From contig NZ_CP141614.1 of the NCBI RefSeq assembly GCF_035593265.1, positions 1,364,001 to 1,428,000 of the forward strand: a stretch of 64,000 nucleotides of DNA. The letters run 5' to 3'. The stretch comes from Limnochorda sp. LNt (GTDB taxonomy: Bacteria; Bacillota; Limnochordia; Limnochordales; Geochordaceae). Below, piece after piece: positions 16,542 through 26,326 of this stretch. Under the pieces are notes generated by a model. That model made no database searches, was not told where the DNA came from, and saw nothing but the letters and a program-made list of their open reading frames with translations. The position numbers and the translations under genes were made by a program. Numbering within the stretch: the stretch's first letter is position 1; the number at the start of each line of letters is the position of its first letter.

Positions 16542-16932
16542 GACGCCCGAGATCCCGCTGTTGACGCTGCGGGATACCCTCGTCGTCGCCATTCAGGGCG
16601 AGCTGCACGACCGAGCGGCCGAGCGCCTGCAGCGACGGATCCTGGACCGCATCGCCGAGAGCCGGCCCAGGGGGCTGCTCATCGACGTGACGGGCCTGCC
16701 GGTGGTCGACTCGTTTCTCGGGAGGCTCCTGCGCGACACCGCGCTGATGGCGAGGATGATGGGGGTGCCGACGGTCCTGGTGGGGCTCCAGCCGGCCGTG
16801 GCCGTCACGCTGGCGGAGCTGGGGCTGGAGCTGCCGGGCGTTCACACCGATCTGGACCTGGAGCGGGGACTGGCGTGGCTGCAACGACAAGGGAGGCAGA
16901 CGCCGCCGGCGGGGCGCGCTCGGTCACGGTAG
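16525..16932 (+). CDS. rsbS: Stressosome scaffold protein RsbS (STAS)
   Basis: This 135-residue single STAS domain starts at ATG 16525, six bases after GGAGG, overlapping the end of rsbR by 17 bp. The conserved phosphoacceptor is Ser63 in DVTGLPVVDSFLGRLL, matching Ser59 of B. subtilis RsbS, followed by MMGVPTVLVGLQPAVAVTL. RsbT phosphorylates this serine under stress and is then released. It also overlaps the next gene by 58 bp, so RsbR-S-T should be co-translated. Confidence 0.95.
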   Translation: MPRMDETPEIPLLTLRDTLVVAIQGELHDRAAERLQRRILDRIAESRPRGLLIDVTGLPVVDSFLGRLLRDTALMARMMGVPTVLVGLQPAVAVTLAELGLELPGVHTDLDLERGLAWLQRQGRQTPPAGRARSR

Positions 16933-17318
16933 ACGTGGCCGCCTTCGACGAGGAGAGCCTCGTCGCCGCTCGCGGGGCCGCCCGCGAGATGGCCAGGGAG
17001 CTGGGTTTTGGCGTGGTGGACCAGGTGCGCATCGCCACCGCGGTCTCGGAGATCGCCCGCAACATCCTCCTGTACGCCGGGACGGGCACCGTCCGTATCC
17101 GGGAGTGCCGGAGCGGCGACCGCGTGGGGCTCGAGGTCGTCGCCGAGGACCGGGGGCCGGGCATCCCCGACGTGGAGCGGGTATTGCGGGGCGGCTACAG
17201 CACGTCGGGCGGCTTCGGCCGTGGCATCGCCGGGGCACGGGCCCTGATGAGCGAGTTTCACCTGGAGAGCCGCCCGGGGGAGGGGACCCGCGTCGTGATG
17301 CGCCGATGGAAGGAGTAG
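16875..17318 (+). CDS. rsbT: Serine kinase RsbT (stressosome switch kinase)
   Basis: This 147-residue GHKL/HATPase_c_2 protein starts at a GTG (16875) after GGAGCGGGG within rsbS. The ATP site looks intact: N-box Asn63 in AVSEIARNILLYAG, G1 Asp92 in AEDRGPGIPD, and a glycine-rich G2 lid (GGFGRGIAGARALM). In the family it phosphorylates RsbS and RsbR, leaves the complex and activates a partner. In B. subtilis that partner is the phosphatase RsbU, which is not recognisable here. It overlaps the next gene by 13 bp. Confidence 0.95.
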   Translation: MAATTREADAAGGARSVTVDVAAFDEESLVAARGAAREMARELGFGVVDQVRIATAVSEIARNILLYAGTGTVRIRECRSGDRVGLEVVAEDRGPGIPDVERVLRGGYSTSGGFGRGIAGARALMSEFHLESRPGEGTRVVMRRWKE

Positions 17319-18337
17319 GGGGCCCCTCGCTCGCCGTCCGCCTCGAGATCGCCCGGGAGTCCGACATCTACGAGGCACGCTATCAGGCCCGGCAGCTGGC
17401 TCGGGCCACGGGCTTCGACGCGTACGACCAGGCCGCCATCGAGACGGCCGTCGCCGAGCTGGCCACCAACCTCCACCGCCACGCGGGGCGAGGCACGCTG
17501 GCGTTGAGGTCCGCTCCGGTCGGCGATCGCCCCCGGGCGCTCGACGTGGAGGCGACCAATGCTCGGGTCGGCCCGGTGGAGCCCGGGCGCTCCTGCGACC
17601 CGTACCATGAAGGGCTCGGCATCGGGCTGGCCGGGGTGCAGCGGTTGATGGACGAGGTGCAGCTCGACTACGTGGGCGGGCGCTTTCGGGTACGGGCCCG
17701 CAAGTGGCTGCCGGCCTTTCGCCCCGAGCCCGTGCTGGAGACGGCCGGCATCGTGGAGGGGATCGAGCGCTACCGGGTAGACGTGGCCTGCCGGCCCCGC
17801 CAGGCCCACGCCTGCGCCGACACCTACCTCATCGCGGAGGACCACGGGGCGCTGCTGGTGCTGGTGGCCGATGTGCTCGGTCACGGGCGGGAGGCGGCCG
17901 AGGTGGCGCGGGTGCTGCAGGCCGTTGCCCGGCGGCTGGTCTCGGAGAAGGCGTGGACGGCGGGCGCGGGCCGGGTGGTGGAGCAGCTGCACGAGACACT
18001 GCGGGGCAGCCGGGGGGCGTGCGTGCTGGCACTGACCGTCGCCCCCGACGGGCGCCGTGTCGAGTGGGCGGGCGCGGGCAACGTGCGGGGCCGGCTCTGG
18101 CACGCCGGCGAGGGCGGCGCCGTGCCGTTGCTGGTCCCGCCGGGCGTCGCCGGCTACAGCCTCCGTCGGGTGCAGGCGCAGTCGGCCGAGCTGACCCCAC
18201 CGGCCTGCCTGGTCATCGTCAGCGACGGGGTCGACGAGGCCGCCCTCGATCGCCGCCCCGCGGGCACGGCCGAGGCCCTGCTGCGCCGTTGGGCTTCGCC
18301 CCGCGACGACGCCACGGCGGTCCTGGTGCGGTGGTAG
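17306..18337 (+). CDS. RsbT-like ATP-binding domain fused to SpoIIE/RsbX-type PP2C phosphatase
   Basis: This 343-residue protein starts at ATG 17306, inside the end of rsbT. Residues 1-135 are RsbT-like, with N-box Asn55 in AVAELATNLHRHAG and a G2 lid GLGIGLAGVQRLMDE, but the G1 box is altered (VEATNARVGP instead of EDRGPGI). Residues 150-343 are a SpoIIE/PP2C phosphatase with metal-binding acids in LVADVLGHGREAAE, VIVSDGVDEAAL and ASPRDDATAVLV. Such ATP-binding SpoIIE proteins follow rsbRST in many non-Bacillus genomes and probably dephosphorylate RsbS/RsbR, as RsbX does. That role is inferred from architecture and position. Confidence 0.9.
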   Translation: MEGVGGPSLAVRLEIARESDIYEARYQARQLARATGFDAYDQAAIETAVAELATNLHRHAGRGTLALRSAPVGDRPRALDVEATNARVGPVEPGRSCDPYHEGLGIGLAGVQRLMDEVQLDYVGGRFRVRARKWLPAFRPEPVLETAGIVEGIERYRVDVACRPRQAHACADTYLIAEDHGALLVLVADVLGHGREAAEVARVLQAVARRLVSEKAWTAGAGRVVEQLHETLRGSRGACVLALTVAPDGRRVEWAGAGNVRGRLWHAGEGGAVPLLVPPGVAGYSLRRVQAQSAELTPPACLVIVSDGVDEAALDRRPAGTAEALLRRWASPRDDATAVLVRW

Positions 18338-18390
18338 GTCGGCGCCTGCCGCCGGGCGATCTCGGCAGCGACCCGGCTCCGCTGGCGACC

Positions 18391-18420
18391 TTTTCAATGG
18401 CGGCGGGACGGTGATAGAAT
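18391..18420 (+). promoter_or_regulatory. Weak candidate promoter ahead of yebC
   Basis: TTTTCA (18391-18396) and TAGAAT (18415-18420) are separated by 18 bp, about 87 bp ahead of the yebC start, in the only sizeable gap between the stressosome operon and the yebC-ruv run. The -35 match is poor. Confidence 0.35.
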
Positions 18421-18506
18421 CGACCGTGGCGATGCGCCGCCCCCCTGCGGCGGCGCCCGTCGTGTCGCGCGCGACGCACCCGGGGTGCGAGGGCGAGGGT
18501 TCGCAG

Positions 18507-19274
18507 ATGTCGGGTCACTCCAAGTGGGCCAACATCAAGCATACCAAGATGAAGGAAGACTTCCGCCGGGGCCAGCTCTTCGCCAAGTTGACCCGGCAGA
18601 TCATGGTGGCGGCGCGCCAGGGCGGGCCCGATCCCGACGCCAACTTCAAGCTGCGGCTGGCCATCGACAAGGCCCGTGAGGCCAACATGCCCATGGACAA
18701 CATCCAGCGGGCCATCCGCCGGGCGGTGGGCCAGGAGGAGGGCACCGCCTACGAGGAAGCGGTCTTCGAGGGCTACGGCCCGGGCGGGGTGGCCATCCTG
18801 GTCATGGCCATGACCGACAACCGCAACCGCACCTCGGGCGAGATCCGCCACCTCTTCAGCCGCCACGGCGGCAGCATGGCCGAGAGCGGGGCGGTGGCCT
18901 GGCAGTTTGAGCCCAGGGGGCGGCTGGTGGTGGTGCCGGGGGAGGTGGGCGGCTCCGTCGACGAGGAGCAGCTCATCCTGGATGTGGCCGACGCCGGCGG
19001 CGACGACGTGCGGCCCCTCGAGGGCGAGGACGGCTACGAGGTGATCTGCGCCCCGTCGGCCCTCTCCCGGGTGCGGGAGGCCCTGGTCCAGCGGGGCTAC
19101 CGCTGCCAGGAGGCCCAGCTGACCATGGTGCCCAAGACCACCGTCAGCCTGGAGGGCCCCGAGGCCGAGCGGGTGCTGCGGCTGGTCGACGCGCTGGAGA
19201 GCCACGACGACGTGCAGGAGGTCCACGCCAACTTCGACATCCCCGACGAGGTGATGGAGGCCCTGCAGGCTTGA
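18507..19274 (+). CDS. yebC: YebC/PmpR/TACO1-family protein
   Basis: This 255-residue protein starts at ATG 18507 with the family's nearly invariant opening MSGHSKWANIKHTKMKEDFRRG. TAREANMP-like and GYGPGGVAILV segments follow, and the end is DIPDEVMEALQA. Family members act in the cytoplasm as transcription regulators or, for some, as ribosome factors easing translation of difficult sequences. It stands directly before ruvC, a common arrangement. The stop overlaps the ruvC start (TTGA). Confidence 0.95.
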   Translation: MSGHSKWANIKHTKMKEDFRRGQLFAKLTRQIMVAARQGGPDPDANFKLRLAIDKAREANMPMDNIQRAIRRAVGQEEGTAYEEAVFEGYGPGGVAILVMAMTDNRNRTSGEIRHLFSRHGGSMAESGAVAWQFEPRGRLVVVPGEVGGSVDEEQLILDVADAGGDDVRPLEGEDGYEVICAPSALSRVREALVQRGYRCQEAQLTMVPKTTVSLEGPEAERVLRLVDALESHDDVQEVHANFDIPDEVMEALQA

Positions 19275-19768
19275 GCCCATCCCTCGTCATCGCCGGCGTC
19301 GACCCGGGCCTGGCCCGTACGGGCTACGGCATCATCCGGGGGCAAGGCGACGGCTGGCAGGTGCTGGCCTCGGGCACCATCGAGACCGAGGCGGGCGAGC
19401 CCATCGCGCAGCGCATGCTGGCGCTGTACCGGGCGCTGTCGGATCTCTTCGGCCGCCACGGACCCGACGTCGTGGCCGTCGAGCAGCTCTTCCTCAACCG
19501 CAACCGCCGCTCCGCCATCATGGTGGGCGAGGCGCGGGGGATCGTGCTGCTGGCGGCGGCCCAGGCGGCCGCCCGGGTGGTGGAGTTGACCCCCCAGGCC
19601 GTCAAGCTGGCCATCACGGGTCAGGGCCGGGGGGACAAGCACCAGGTCGCCTACATGGTGCGCCACCTGCTCCACCTGCGCCGCCCCCTGGCGCCCGACG
19701 AGGGCGACGCGCTGGCGGTGGCGCTGTGCGCGGGCTACCAGATCGAGGCACCGGTCGTCGGGCCGTGA
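19271..19768 (+). CDS. ruvC: Holliday junction resolvase RuvC
   Basis: This 165-residue endonuclease cleaves Holliday junctions bound by RuvAB. The catalytic acids are visible: Asp in IAGVDPGLARTGYG, Glu in VVAVEQLFLNRN and the C-terminal pair in APDEGDALAVALC. The start appears to be a TTG overlapping the yebC stop, with GGAGG about 10 bases upstream. Length is normal. Confidence 0.95.
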   Translation: MSPSLVIAGVDPGLARTGYGIIRGQGDGWQVLASGTIETEAGEPIAQRMLALYRALSDLFGRHGPDVVAVEQLFLNRNRRSAIMVGEARGIVLLAAAQAAARVVELTPQAVKLAITGQGRGDKHQVAYMVRHLLHLRRPLAPDEGDALAVALCAGYQIEAPVVGP

Positions 19769-19805
19769 GGGCGCGGCGGGGGAGCGGGCGGCGGGGGCGG
19801 CAGGC

Positions 19806-20456
19806 ATGATCCGCAAGCTGCGGGGCCACATCGACACCCTCGATCTGACGGAGGCCATCGTCGACGTGGGCGGCGTGGGCTTTCGCGTAGCCATCCCCCT
19901 CTCCACCCGCCAGGCGCTGGCGCAGGCGCCCCGCCACCAGCCGGTCTGCCTCTGGGTGCACACCCGGGTGCGGGAGGACGCCATCGAGCTCTTCGGCTTC
20001 GCCTCGCTGGAGGAGCTGCGGGCCTTCGAGCTGTTGCTGCAGGCCTCGGGGGTGGGGCCGCGCCTGGCGCTGTCGGCGCTGTCCACCTTGGAGCCAGAGC
20101 GCCTGCTGGGGGCGCTGGCCGCGACCGACACCGACGCCCTCCAGCGGGTGCCAGGGATCGGGCGCCGCACCGCCGAACGCCTCTGCGTCGAGCTGGCCGA
20201 GAAGGCCCGGGACCTGCTGGGCGCCGAGGGCGCCGGCGAGGTGACGGCGGCCGGCGGCCGCGCGGCCCGGCTGGACGGAGCCCGCCACCCAGGCTCGCGG
20301 GACGCGGTGGAGGCCCTCGTCTCCCTGGGCTACTCGCGCCCTGAGGCGCTCAAGGCGGTGCGGACGGCCGTGCGGCGGGTGCCGGCGGATGCGAGCCTGG
20401 AGACGCTGCTCAAGGCCGCGCTGGCCGCGGCCGCCGGCAGCGGCTATGCTGAGTGA
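19806..20456 (+). CDS. ruvA: Holliday junction branch-migration protein RuvA
   Basis: This 216-residue RuvA binds the four-way junction as a tetramer and recruits RuvB. Domain I opens [13 protein letters not shown]. Two helix-hairpin-helix motifs follow ([16 protein letters not shown] and [16 protein letters not shown]). The C-terminal RuvB-binding domain reads [21 protein letters not shown] Gly/Ala-rich linker at about 140-160 is slightly longer than usual. Confidence 0.96.
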   Translation: MIRKLRGHIDTLDLTEAIVDVGGVGFRVAIPLSTRQALAQAPRHQPVCLWVHTRVREDAIELFGFASLEELRAFELLLQASGVGPRLALSALSTLEPERLLGALAATDTDALQRVPGIGRRTAERLCVELAEKARDLLGAEGAGEVTAAGGRAARLDGARHPGSRDAVEALVSLGYSRPEALKAVRTAVRRVPADASLETLLKAALAAAAGSGYAE

Positions 20457-20497
20457 GACGGGCGCCGCCACCCGGCGCCCGGGCGAAGGGGTCGACG

Positions 20498-21598
<1,101 letters not shown>

Positions 21599-21607
21599 GG
21601 CGAGGCC

Positions 21608-21835
21608 ATGCCGGAGCTGTCGGGCTTCGGCCGGATGCTGATCGTCATGGGGCTGGCCATCGCCGGCCTGGGACTGCTGCTGCTGGTGGTGGGGCGCGGC
21701 TGGCTGCCGGGCCTGGGGCGGCTGCCCGGCGACATCTACGTGGAGCGGGGCAACTTCCGCTTCTACTTCCCCCTGGCCACGTCGCTGCTGTTGAGCCTGC
21801 TGCTCACCATCCTCTTGAGCCTCTTGCGGCGGTAG
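21608..21835 (+). CDS. DUF2905 small membrane protein
   Basis: This 75-residue protein has two hydrophobic helices (MLIVMGLAIAGLGLLLLVVG and ATSLLLSLLLTILLSLL) around a conserved GRLPGDIYVERGNFRFYFP segment, the hallmark of DUF2905. It is probably an inner-membrane hairpin of unknown function. In other Firmicutes it is also found beside ruvB or queA, so the location is typical. Confidence 0.9.
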   Translation: MPELSGFGRMLIVMGLAIAGLGLLLLVVGRGWLPGLGRLPGDIYVERGNFRFYFPLATSLLLSLLLTILLSLLRR

Positions 21836-21845
21836 GTGCGGGGCG

Positions 21846-22724
21846 TTGGGACTCTACCGGGTCGAGGCCCTGGTGCTGAGGGCCCGCCCCATGGGCGAGG
21901 CGGACCGGGTGCTGACGCTCTTCGCCCGGGGCGAGGGCAAGCTGCAGGCGGTGGCGCGGGGCAGCCGCCGTCCCCGCAGCCGCCTCATGGGAGCGACCCA
22001 GCCCCTCTGCCACGGGCGCTACCTCTTGATGTCGGGCCGGGAGCTCGACAGCGTGCAGCAGGCGGAGCTGGTCGATCATGGGCTGCGCCCCCTGCGGGAA
22101 GACTTACGCCGGATGGCGGCGGCCAGCGTGACGGCCGAGCTGGTCGACGCGCTGGTGGAGGCCCGGGAGCCGTCGGAGGCCCTCTTCCGGGCCCTCGAGC
22201 AGACGTGGACGGCCCTGGCCGAGGCGCCGCCGGCGTCGCTGGGACCTGTCGTCTTCTGGTTTTGCATCCACTTGATGGACCGGCTGGGCTACGCGCCGGT
22301 GCTGGATCGCTGCGCCGCCTGCGGCCGGGAGCTGGGAGCGGCGGAGGCGGTGCGGTTCTCCGCCCGGGAGGGCGGGAGCCTGTGCGCAAGCTGCGCCGCC
22401 GAGCGGGATGCCGGCGCGCCCCTGCTCAAGGCCGAGGGCCGGGCGGCGCTGCGCCACCTGCGCCAGCACGACGTGGACGCGGCGCGCCGGCTGATCCTCT
22501 CCCCCGAGGGGGAGCGCCAGGTGCGCCGGGCGTTGTACCATTTCATCGAGTACCGGCTGTCGGCGCCGTCCAGGGCGTGGCAGTTTTGGGAGAGCCTGGA
22601 CGAGCTGGAGCGGGCGGAGATGCCGGCGGCAGCGGGGCCGACCGTCGTCTCCGGGGCGCCCTCCGGGCCGCCGGCGGCCGAGGGGAGCGTGGAGGGTCAT
22701 GGAGGACGAGCTGCGCAAGGTTGA
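21846..22724 (+). CDS. recO: DNA repair protein RecO
   Basis: This 292-residue protein has an N-terminal OB fold (LYRVEALVLRARPMGEADRVL, KLQAVARGSRRPRSRLMG) and a helical C-terminal domain with a zinc finger: CAACGRELG and then CASCAAE about 30 residues later. RecO works with RecR to load RecA onto SSB-coated DNA. The start is a TTG at 21846. The last 35 residues, past the usual family end, are Pro/Ala/Gly-rich and overlap the next gene by 26 bp. Confidence 0.92.
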   Translation: MGLYRVEALVLRARPMGEADRVLTLFARGEGKLQAVARGSRRPRSRLMGATQPLCHGRYLLMSGRELDSVQQAELVDHGLRPLREDLRRMAAASVTAELVDALVEAREPSEALFRALEQTWTALAEAPPASLGPVVFWFCIHLMDRLGYAPVLDRCAACGRELGAAEAVRFSAREGGSLCASCAAERDAGAPLLKAEGRAALRHLRQHDVDAARRLILSPEGERQVRRALYHFIEYRLSAPSRAWQFWESLDELERAEMPAAAGPTVVSGAPSGPPAAEGSVEGHGGRAAQG

Positions 22725-23136
22725 CCTGATCCGGGAGCGCACCCACCTGGGCTACGAGCAGGCCCGCCAGCTCCTGCAGGAGGCGGGGGGCGACGTGGTG
22801 TCGGCCCTGATCCTGTGGGAGCGGCGCCGGGGGCCGGCCCGGCTGGGCGAGGAGGCCGAGGAGGCCGTGGGCCGGGTGCGGGCGCTGTGGGAGAAGGGCA
22901 ACCGCACGATGCTCCGCATCCAGCGGGGCGACCAGACCTACCTGCAGGTGCCGGTCACCGTGGGCGTGGTGGGGGCCGTGCTGGCGCCCTACCTGGCCGC
23001 GGCGGGCGCGGCGGCCTGCCTGCTGACGGGCTGCCGGGTCAGCCTGGAGCGCCAGGGCGGCCGCGAGACGGGGCGGGCCGAGGAGAGCCCGGCCGGCGAC
23101 CTGCGGGCCGCGGATGGCACGGCTTCCGGCGGTTGA
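22699..23136 (+). CDS. DUF4342 protein with N-terminal UBA-like helix bundle
   Basis: This 145-residue protein follows a GGAGGG site. Residues 1-45 form a UBA-like three-helix domain (LIRERTHLGYEQARQLLQEA, GGDVVSALILWERR). DUF4342 follows: RTMLRIQRGDQTYLQVPVTV and a hydrophobic helix near 95-115 (VGVVGAVLAPYLAAAGAAA). It may associate with the membrane. Function is not known. It overlaps recO by 26 bp. Confidence 0.8.
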   Translation: MEDELRKVDLIRERTHLGYEQARQLLQEAGGDVVSALILWERRRGPARLGEEAEEAVGRVRALWEKGNRTMLRIQRGDQTYLQVPVTVGVVGAVLAPYLAAAGAAACLLTGCRVSLERQGGRETGRAEESPAGDLRAADGTASGG

Positions 23137-23162
23137 CAGGCCCGCAAGCCCTGTGGTAGATT
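23133..23162 (+). promoter_or_regulatory. Sigma-A promoter for glyQS
   Basis: A perfect -35 TTGACA (23133-23138) is followed by 18 bp and TAGATT (23157-23162), about 112 bp upstream of the glyQ start codon. No T-box hallmark sequence is visible in the leader. Confidence 0.75.
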
Positions 23163-23274
23163 GCCGGCGGATTGCAGGCGGGCGAGCGTGGTGCGCTGCT
23201 TGCATTTGTGACGCGCGGGACAAAAGCCGTCCAGCTGGGACGCAGCTTGCCGATTGCGATGGGAGACGTCCCGG

Positions 23275-24243
23275 GTGAACTACCAGGAGCTCATCTTCCG
23301 CCTGGAGCGATTCTGGGCCGACCAGGGTTGCATCATCCTCCAGCCCTACGACATGGAGGTCGGCGCCGGCACCATGCACCCCGCCACCTTCCTGCGGGCG
23401 CTGGGCCCCGAGCCGTGGCGGGCCGCCTACGTCCAGCCCTCTCGACGACCTACGGACGGTCGCTATGGTGAAAACCCCAACCGCTTGCAGCGTTACTACC
23501 AGTACCAGGTGCTGCTCAAGCCCGCGCCCGCCGACGTGCTGGAGATCTACCTCGACAGCCTGCGCGCCATCGGCATCCGCCCCGAGGAGCACGACGTGCG
23601 CTTCGTGGAGGATGACTGGGAGTCGCCCACGCTGGGTGCCTGGGGCCTGGGCTGGGAGGTCTGGGTCGACGGCATGGAGGTGACCCAGTTCACCTATTTC
23701 CAGCAGGTGGGCGGGCTGGAGCTGTCGGCCATCCCGGCGGAGATCACCTACGGCCTCGAGCGCCTGGGACTCTACATCCAGAAGAAGGCCTCGGTCTTCG
23801 ACCTGGAGTGGGTCGACGGCATCACCTGGGGCGACGTCTACCACCGCAACGAGGTGGAGCAGTCCCGCTTCAACTTCGAGGCCAGCGACCCGGCCGTGCT
23901 GCGGGACCTGTTCGACACCTGGGAGCGGGAGGCCCGGCGGCTGGTGGAGCAAGAGCTGGTGCTACCGGCCTACGAGCACGTGCTCAAGTGCTCCCACACC
24001 TTCAATTTGCTGGACGCCCGGGGCGCTATCAGCGTGGCCGAGCGCACCGCCTACATCGGGCGGGTGCGCCAGCTGGCCCGCCGGTGCGCCGAGGCGTACC
24101 TGGCCCAGCGGGAGGCCATGGGCTTCCCGCTGCTGCGCCGGGGGGCGCCCATCCGGGAGGCGGAGGCGGGCGACGCCGACGGGGTGGCCGCGTTGGCCAC
24201 GGGCTCGGGTCGAGGGGAGCGCCATGAAGAGCCTGCTCGTTGA
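23275..24243 (+). CDS. glyQ: Glycyl-tRNA synthetase alpha subunit
   Basis: This 322-residue class II catalytic subunit carries [58 protein letters not shown] and [13 protein letters not shown]. The GTG at 23275 follows GGGAG; an upstream TTG at 23254 is less likely. With GlyS it forms the bacterial alpha2beta2 enzyme charging tRNA-Gly. The gene overlaps glyS by 20 bp. Confidence 0.97.
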   Translation: MNYQELIFRLERFWADQGCIILQPYDMEVGAGTMHPATFLRALGPEPWRAAYVQPSRRPTDGRYGENPNRLQRYYQYQVLLKPAPADVLEIYLDSLRAIGIRPEEHDVRFVEDDWESPTLGAWGLGWEVWVDGMEVTQFTYFQQVGGLELSAIPAEITYGLERLGLYIQKKASVFDLEWVDGITWGDVYHRNEVEQSRFNFEASDPAVLRDLFDTWEREARRLVEQELVLPAYEHVLKCSHTFNLLDARGAISVAERTAYIGRVRQLARRCAEAYLAQREAMGFPLLRRGAPIREAEAGDADGVAALATGSGRGERHEEPAR

Positions 24244-26314
24244 GATCGGCGTGGAGGAGCTCCCCGCCCGGGTCGTCGACGACGCGATGCGCCAGCTGGT
24301 CGACGGGCTGGCCACCGCCCTCGAGCAGGCCCGGCTGGGCAGCGTGCGGCGCCGGGGCTTCGCCACGCCGCGGCGGCTGGCCGCCCTCCTGGACGGCGTG
24401 GCGGAGCGCCAGCAGGAGCGGGAGGTGCGGGTGCGCGGGCCCGCCCGCCGGGTGGCCTTCGACGAGCAGGGGCAGCCGACCCGGGCGGCCCTGGGCTTCG
24501 CCCGCTCCCAGGGGGTGACGCCCGAGTCGCTGGTGGTGGAGCGCACCCCCGAGGGGGAGTACGTCTTCGCCGTCAAGCGCGAGCCGGCGCGCCCCGCCGA
24601 GGAGGTGCTGGCCGAGGTCATCCCGCAGGTGGTGCGGCGGGTAGCCTTCACCCGCTCCATGCGCTGGGGGCCGCCCGAGCTGCGCTTCGCCCGGCCCATC
24701 CGGTGGCTGGTGGTGCTGTGGGGCGATCAGGTGCTGCCGGTCTCCCTCGACGGCCTGCAGGCCGGCCGCGAGAGCCGGGGCCACCGCCTGGCCCATCCCG
24801 GCCCCGTGGCCATCCCCCGGGCCGACGCCTACGAGGTGACGATGGAGTCGGTGGCCGTCATCGCCGACCCCGAGCGGCGCCGCCGCATGGTGGCGGAGGA
24901 GATCGAGGCGGCCGCGGCCCGCAACGCCGGTCACCCCCTGGCCACGCCGGCCCTGCTCGACGAGATCGCCAACCTGGTGGAGTACCCGGTGGCGCTGGTG
25001 GGGCGCTTCGACCCGGGGTACCTGGAGCTGCCCCGGGAGGTGCTGATGACGACCATGGCCGCGCACCAGCGCTACGTGGCCGTGGCCGGCGACGACGGGC
25101 GCCTGCTGCCCGCCTTCGTGGTGGTGGCCAACGGGCCCCACATCCACGAGGCGCTGGTACGCGAGGGCAACGAGCGGGTGCTGGAGGCCCGCCTGGCCGA
25201 TGCCCGCTTCTTCTGGCGGGAAGACCGCAAGCAGCCGCTCGGGTCGCGGGTGGAGCAGCTCCGGGGCGTCGTCTTCCACGAGCGGCTGGGCTCGATGCAC
25301 GACAAGGTGCAGCGTTTGGTGGAGCTGGTGCGCTACCTCTCCGGGCGCTTCGAGCTGGCGCCGGCCGACGCGGCGGCCGCCGAGCGGGCGGCGGCGCTCT
25401 CCAAGGCCGACCTCGTGACCCACATGGTCTACGAGTTTCCCGAGCTGCAGGGCATCATGGGACGGGAGTACGCCCGAGCCAGCGGGGAGCCCGAGGCGGT
25501 GGCGGTGGCCCTGGCGGAGCAGTACCAGCCTCGAGGCGCCGGCGACGAGCTGCCCGCCACGCCGGCCGGCGCGGTGCTGAGCCTGGCCGACCGGCTCGAC
25601 ACGCTGGTGGGTTTCTTCGGCATCGGGCTGGGGCCGACGGGGTCGGAGGACCCCTTCGCCCTGCGGCGCCACGCGCTGGCCCTGGTCCGCATCGTCCTGG
25701 CCCGTTCGTGGCACGGTTCCCTTCGCGAGGCCATCGGGCGGGCGGCCGGCCTCTACGGGGACCGCCTCGACCGGCCCGTGACGGAGCTCGCCGCGGAGCT
25801 GGAGGAGTTCATCCGCCAGCGGCTGCGGGGGCTGCTGGCCGACCAAGGGCTGGCGGCCGACGTGGTGGAGGCGGCGCTGGGCGCGGGCGACGACGACCTG
25901 GCCGCGGTCGCCCATCGGGCCCGGGAGCTGGCGCGGGTCGTCGAGGCGCCCTACTTCGACGACGCGCTGGTCGCCTTCCAGCGGGCCTACAACATCACGC
26001 GCGGCCGCCTGGACGACGGGGAGGTGGAGGCGAGCCTCCTGCAGGAGCCGTCAGAGCGGGCGCTGGTGGAGGCGATGGCGCAGGGGCTGCCGGAGGCGGA
26101 CGAGCGGCTGACGGCCGGCGACGTGGCGGGCGCCGTGCGGCGCCTGGCGGAGCTGCGGCCGGCGGTGGATCGCTTCTTCGACGACGTGCTGGTGATGGCA
26201 GAGGACGAGCGGGTGCGCGCCAACCGGCTGCGGATCCTCTCCCGGCTGGTGCGAGCCTTCGCCCGGATCGCGAATTTCGCCGCGCTGACCGCGCGGGCGG
26301 CGGCGCGAGCGTAG
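24224..26314 (+). CDS. glyS: Glycyl-tRNA synthetase beta subunit
   Basis: This 696-residue subunit begins [20 protein letters not shown], the typical GlyS opening. It includes [31 protein letters not shown], and an HD-like region with [20 protein letters not shown]. The C-terminal anticodon/DALR-type helical domain ends [20 protein letters not shown]. It is required for tRNA binding by GlyQ. Length matches the family. Confidence 0.97.
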   Translation: MKSLLVEIGVEELPARVVDDAMRQLVDGLATALEQARLGSVRRRGFATPRRLAALLDGVAERQQEREVRVRGPARRVAFDEQGQPTRAALGFARSQGVTPESLVVERTPEGEYVFAVKREPARPAEEVLAEVIPQVVRRVAFTRSMRWGPPELRFARPIRWLVVLWGDQVLPVSLDGLQAGRESRGHRLAHPGPVAIPRADAYEVTMESVAVIADPERRRRMVAEEIEAAAARNAGHPLATPALLDEIANLVEYPVALVGRFDPGYLELPREVLMTTMAAHQRYVAVAGDDGRLLPAFVVVANGPHIHEALVREGNERVLEARLADARFFWREDRKQPLGSRVEQLRGVVFHERLGSMHDKVQRLVELVRYLSGRFELAPADAAAAERAAALSKADLVTHMVYEFPELQGIMGREYARASGEPEAVAVALAEQYQPRGAGDELPATPAGAVLSLADRLDTLVGFFGIGLGPTGSEDPFALRRHALALVRIVLARSWHGSLREAIGRAAGLYGDRLDRPVTELAAELEEFIRQRLRGLLADQGLAADVVEAALGAGDDDLAAVAHRARELARVVEAPYFDDALVAFQRAYNITRGRLDDGEVEASLLQEPSERALVEAMAQGLPEADERLTAGDVAGAVRRLAELRPAVDRFFDDVLVMAEDERVRANRLRILSRLVRAFARIANFAALTARAAARA

Positions 26315-26326
26315 GGAGGCCAGCGG

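Noticed and set aside
12174-18337. A complete sigma-B partner-switching cascade
   Set aside because: RsbU, RsbV, RsbW and a sigma-B gene were looked for and not seen; only the stressosome part is present.
23137-23274. T-box riboswitch ahead of glyQS
   Set aside because: The leader is only about 110 bases after the promoter, with no T-box core sequence or terminator/antiterminator pair.
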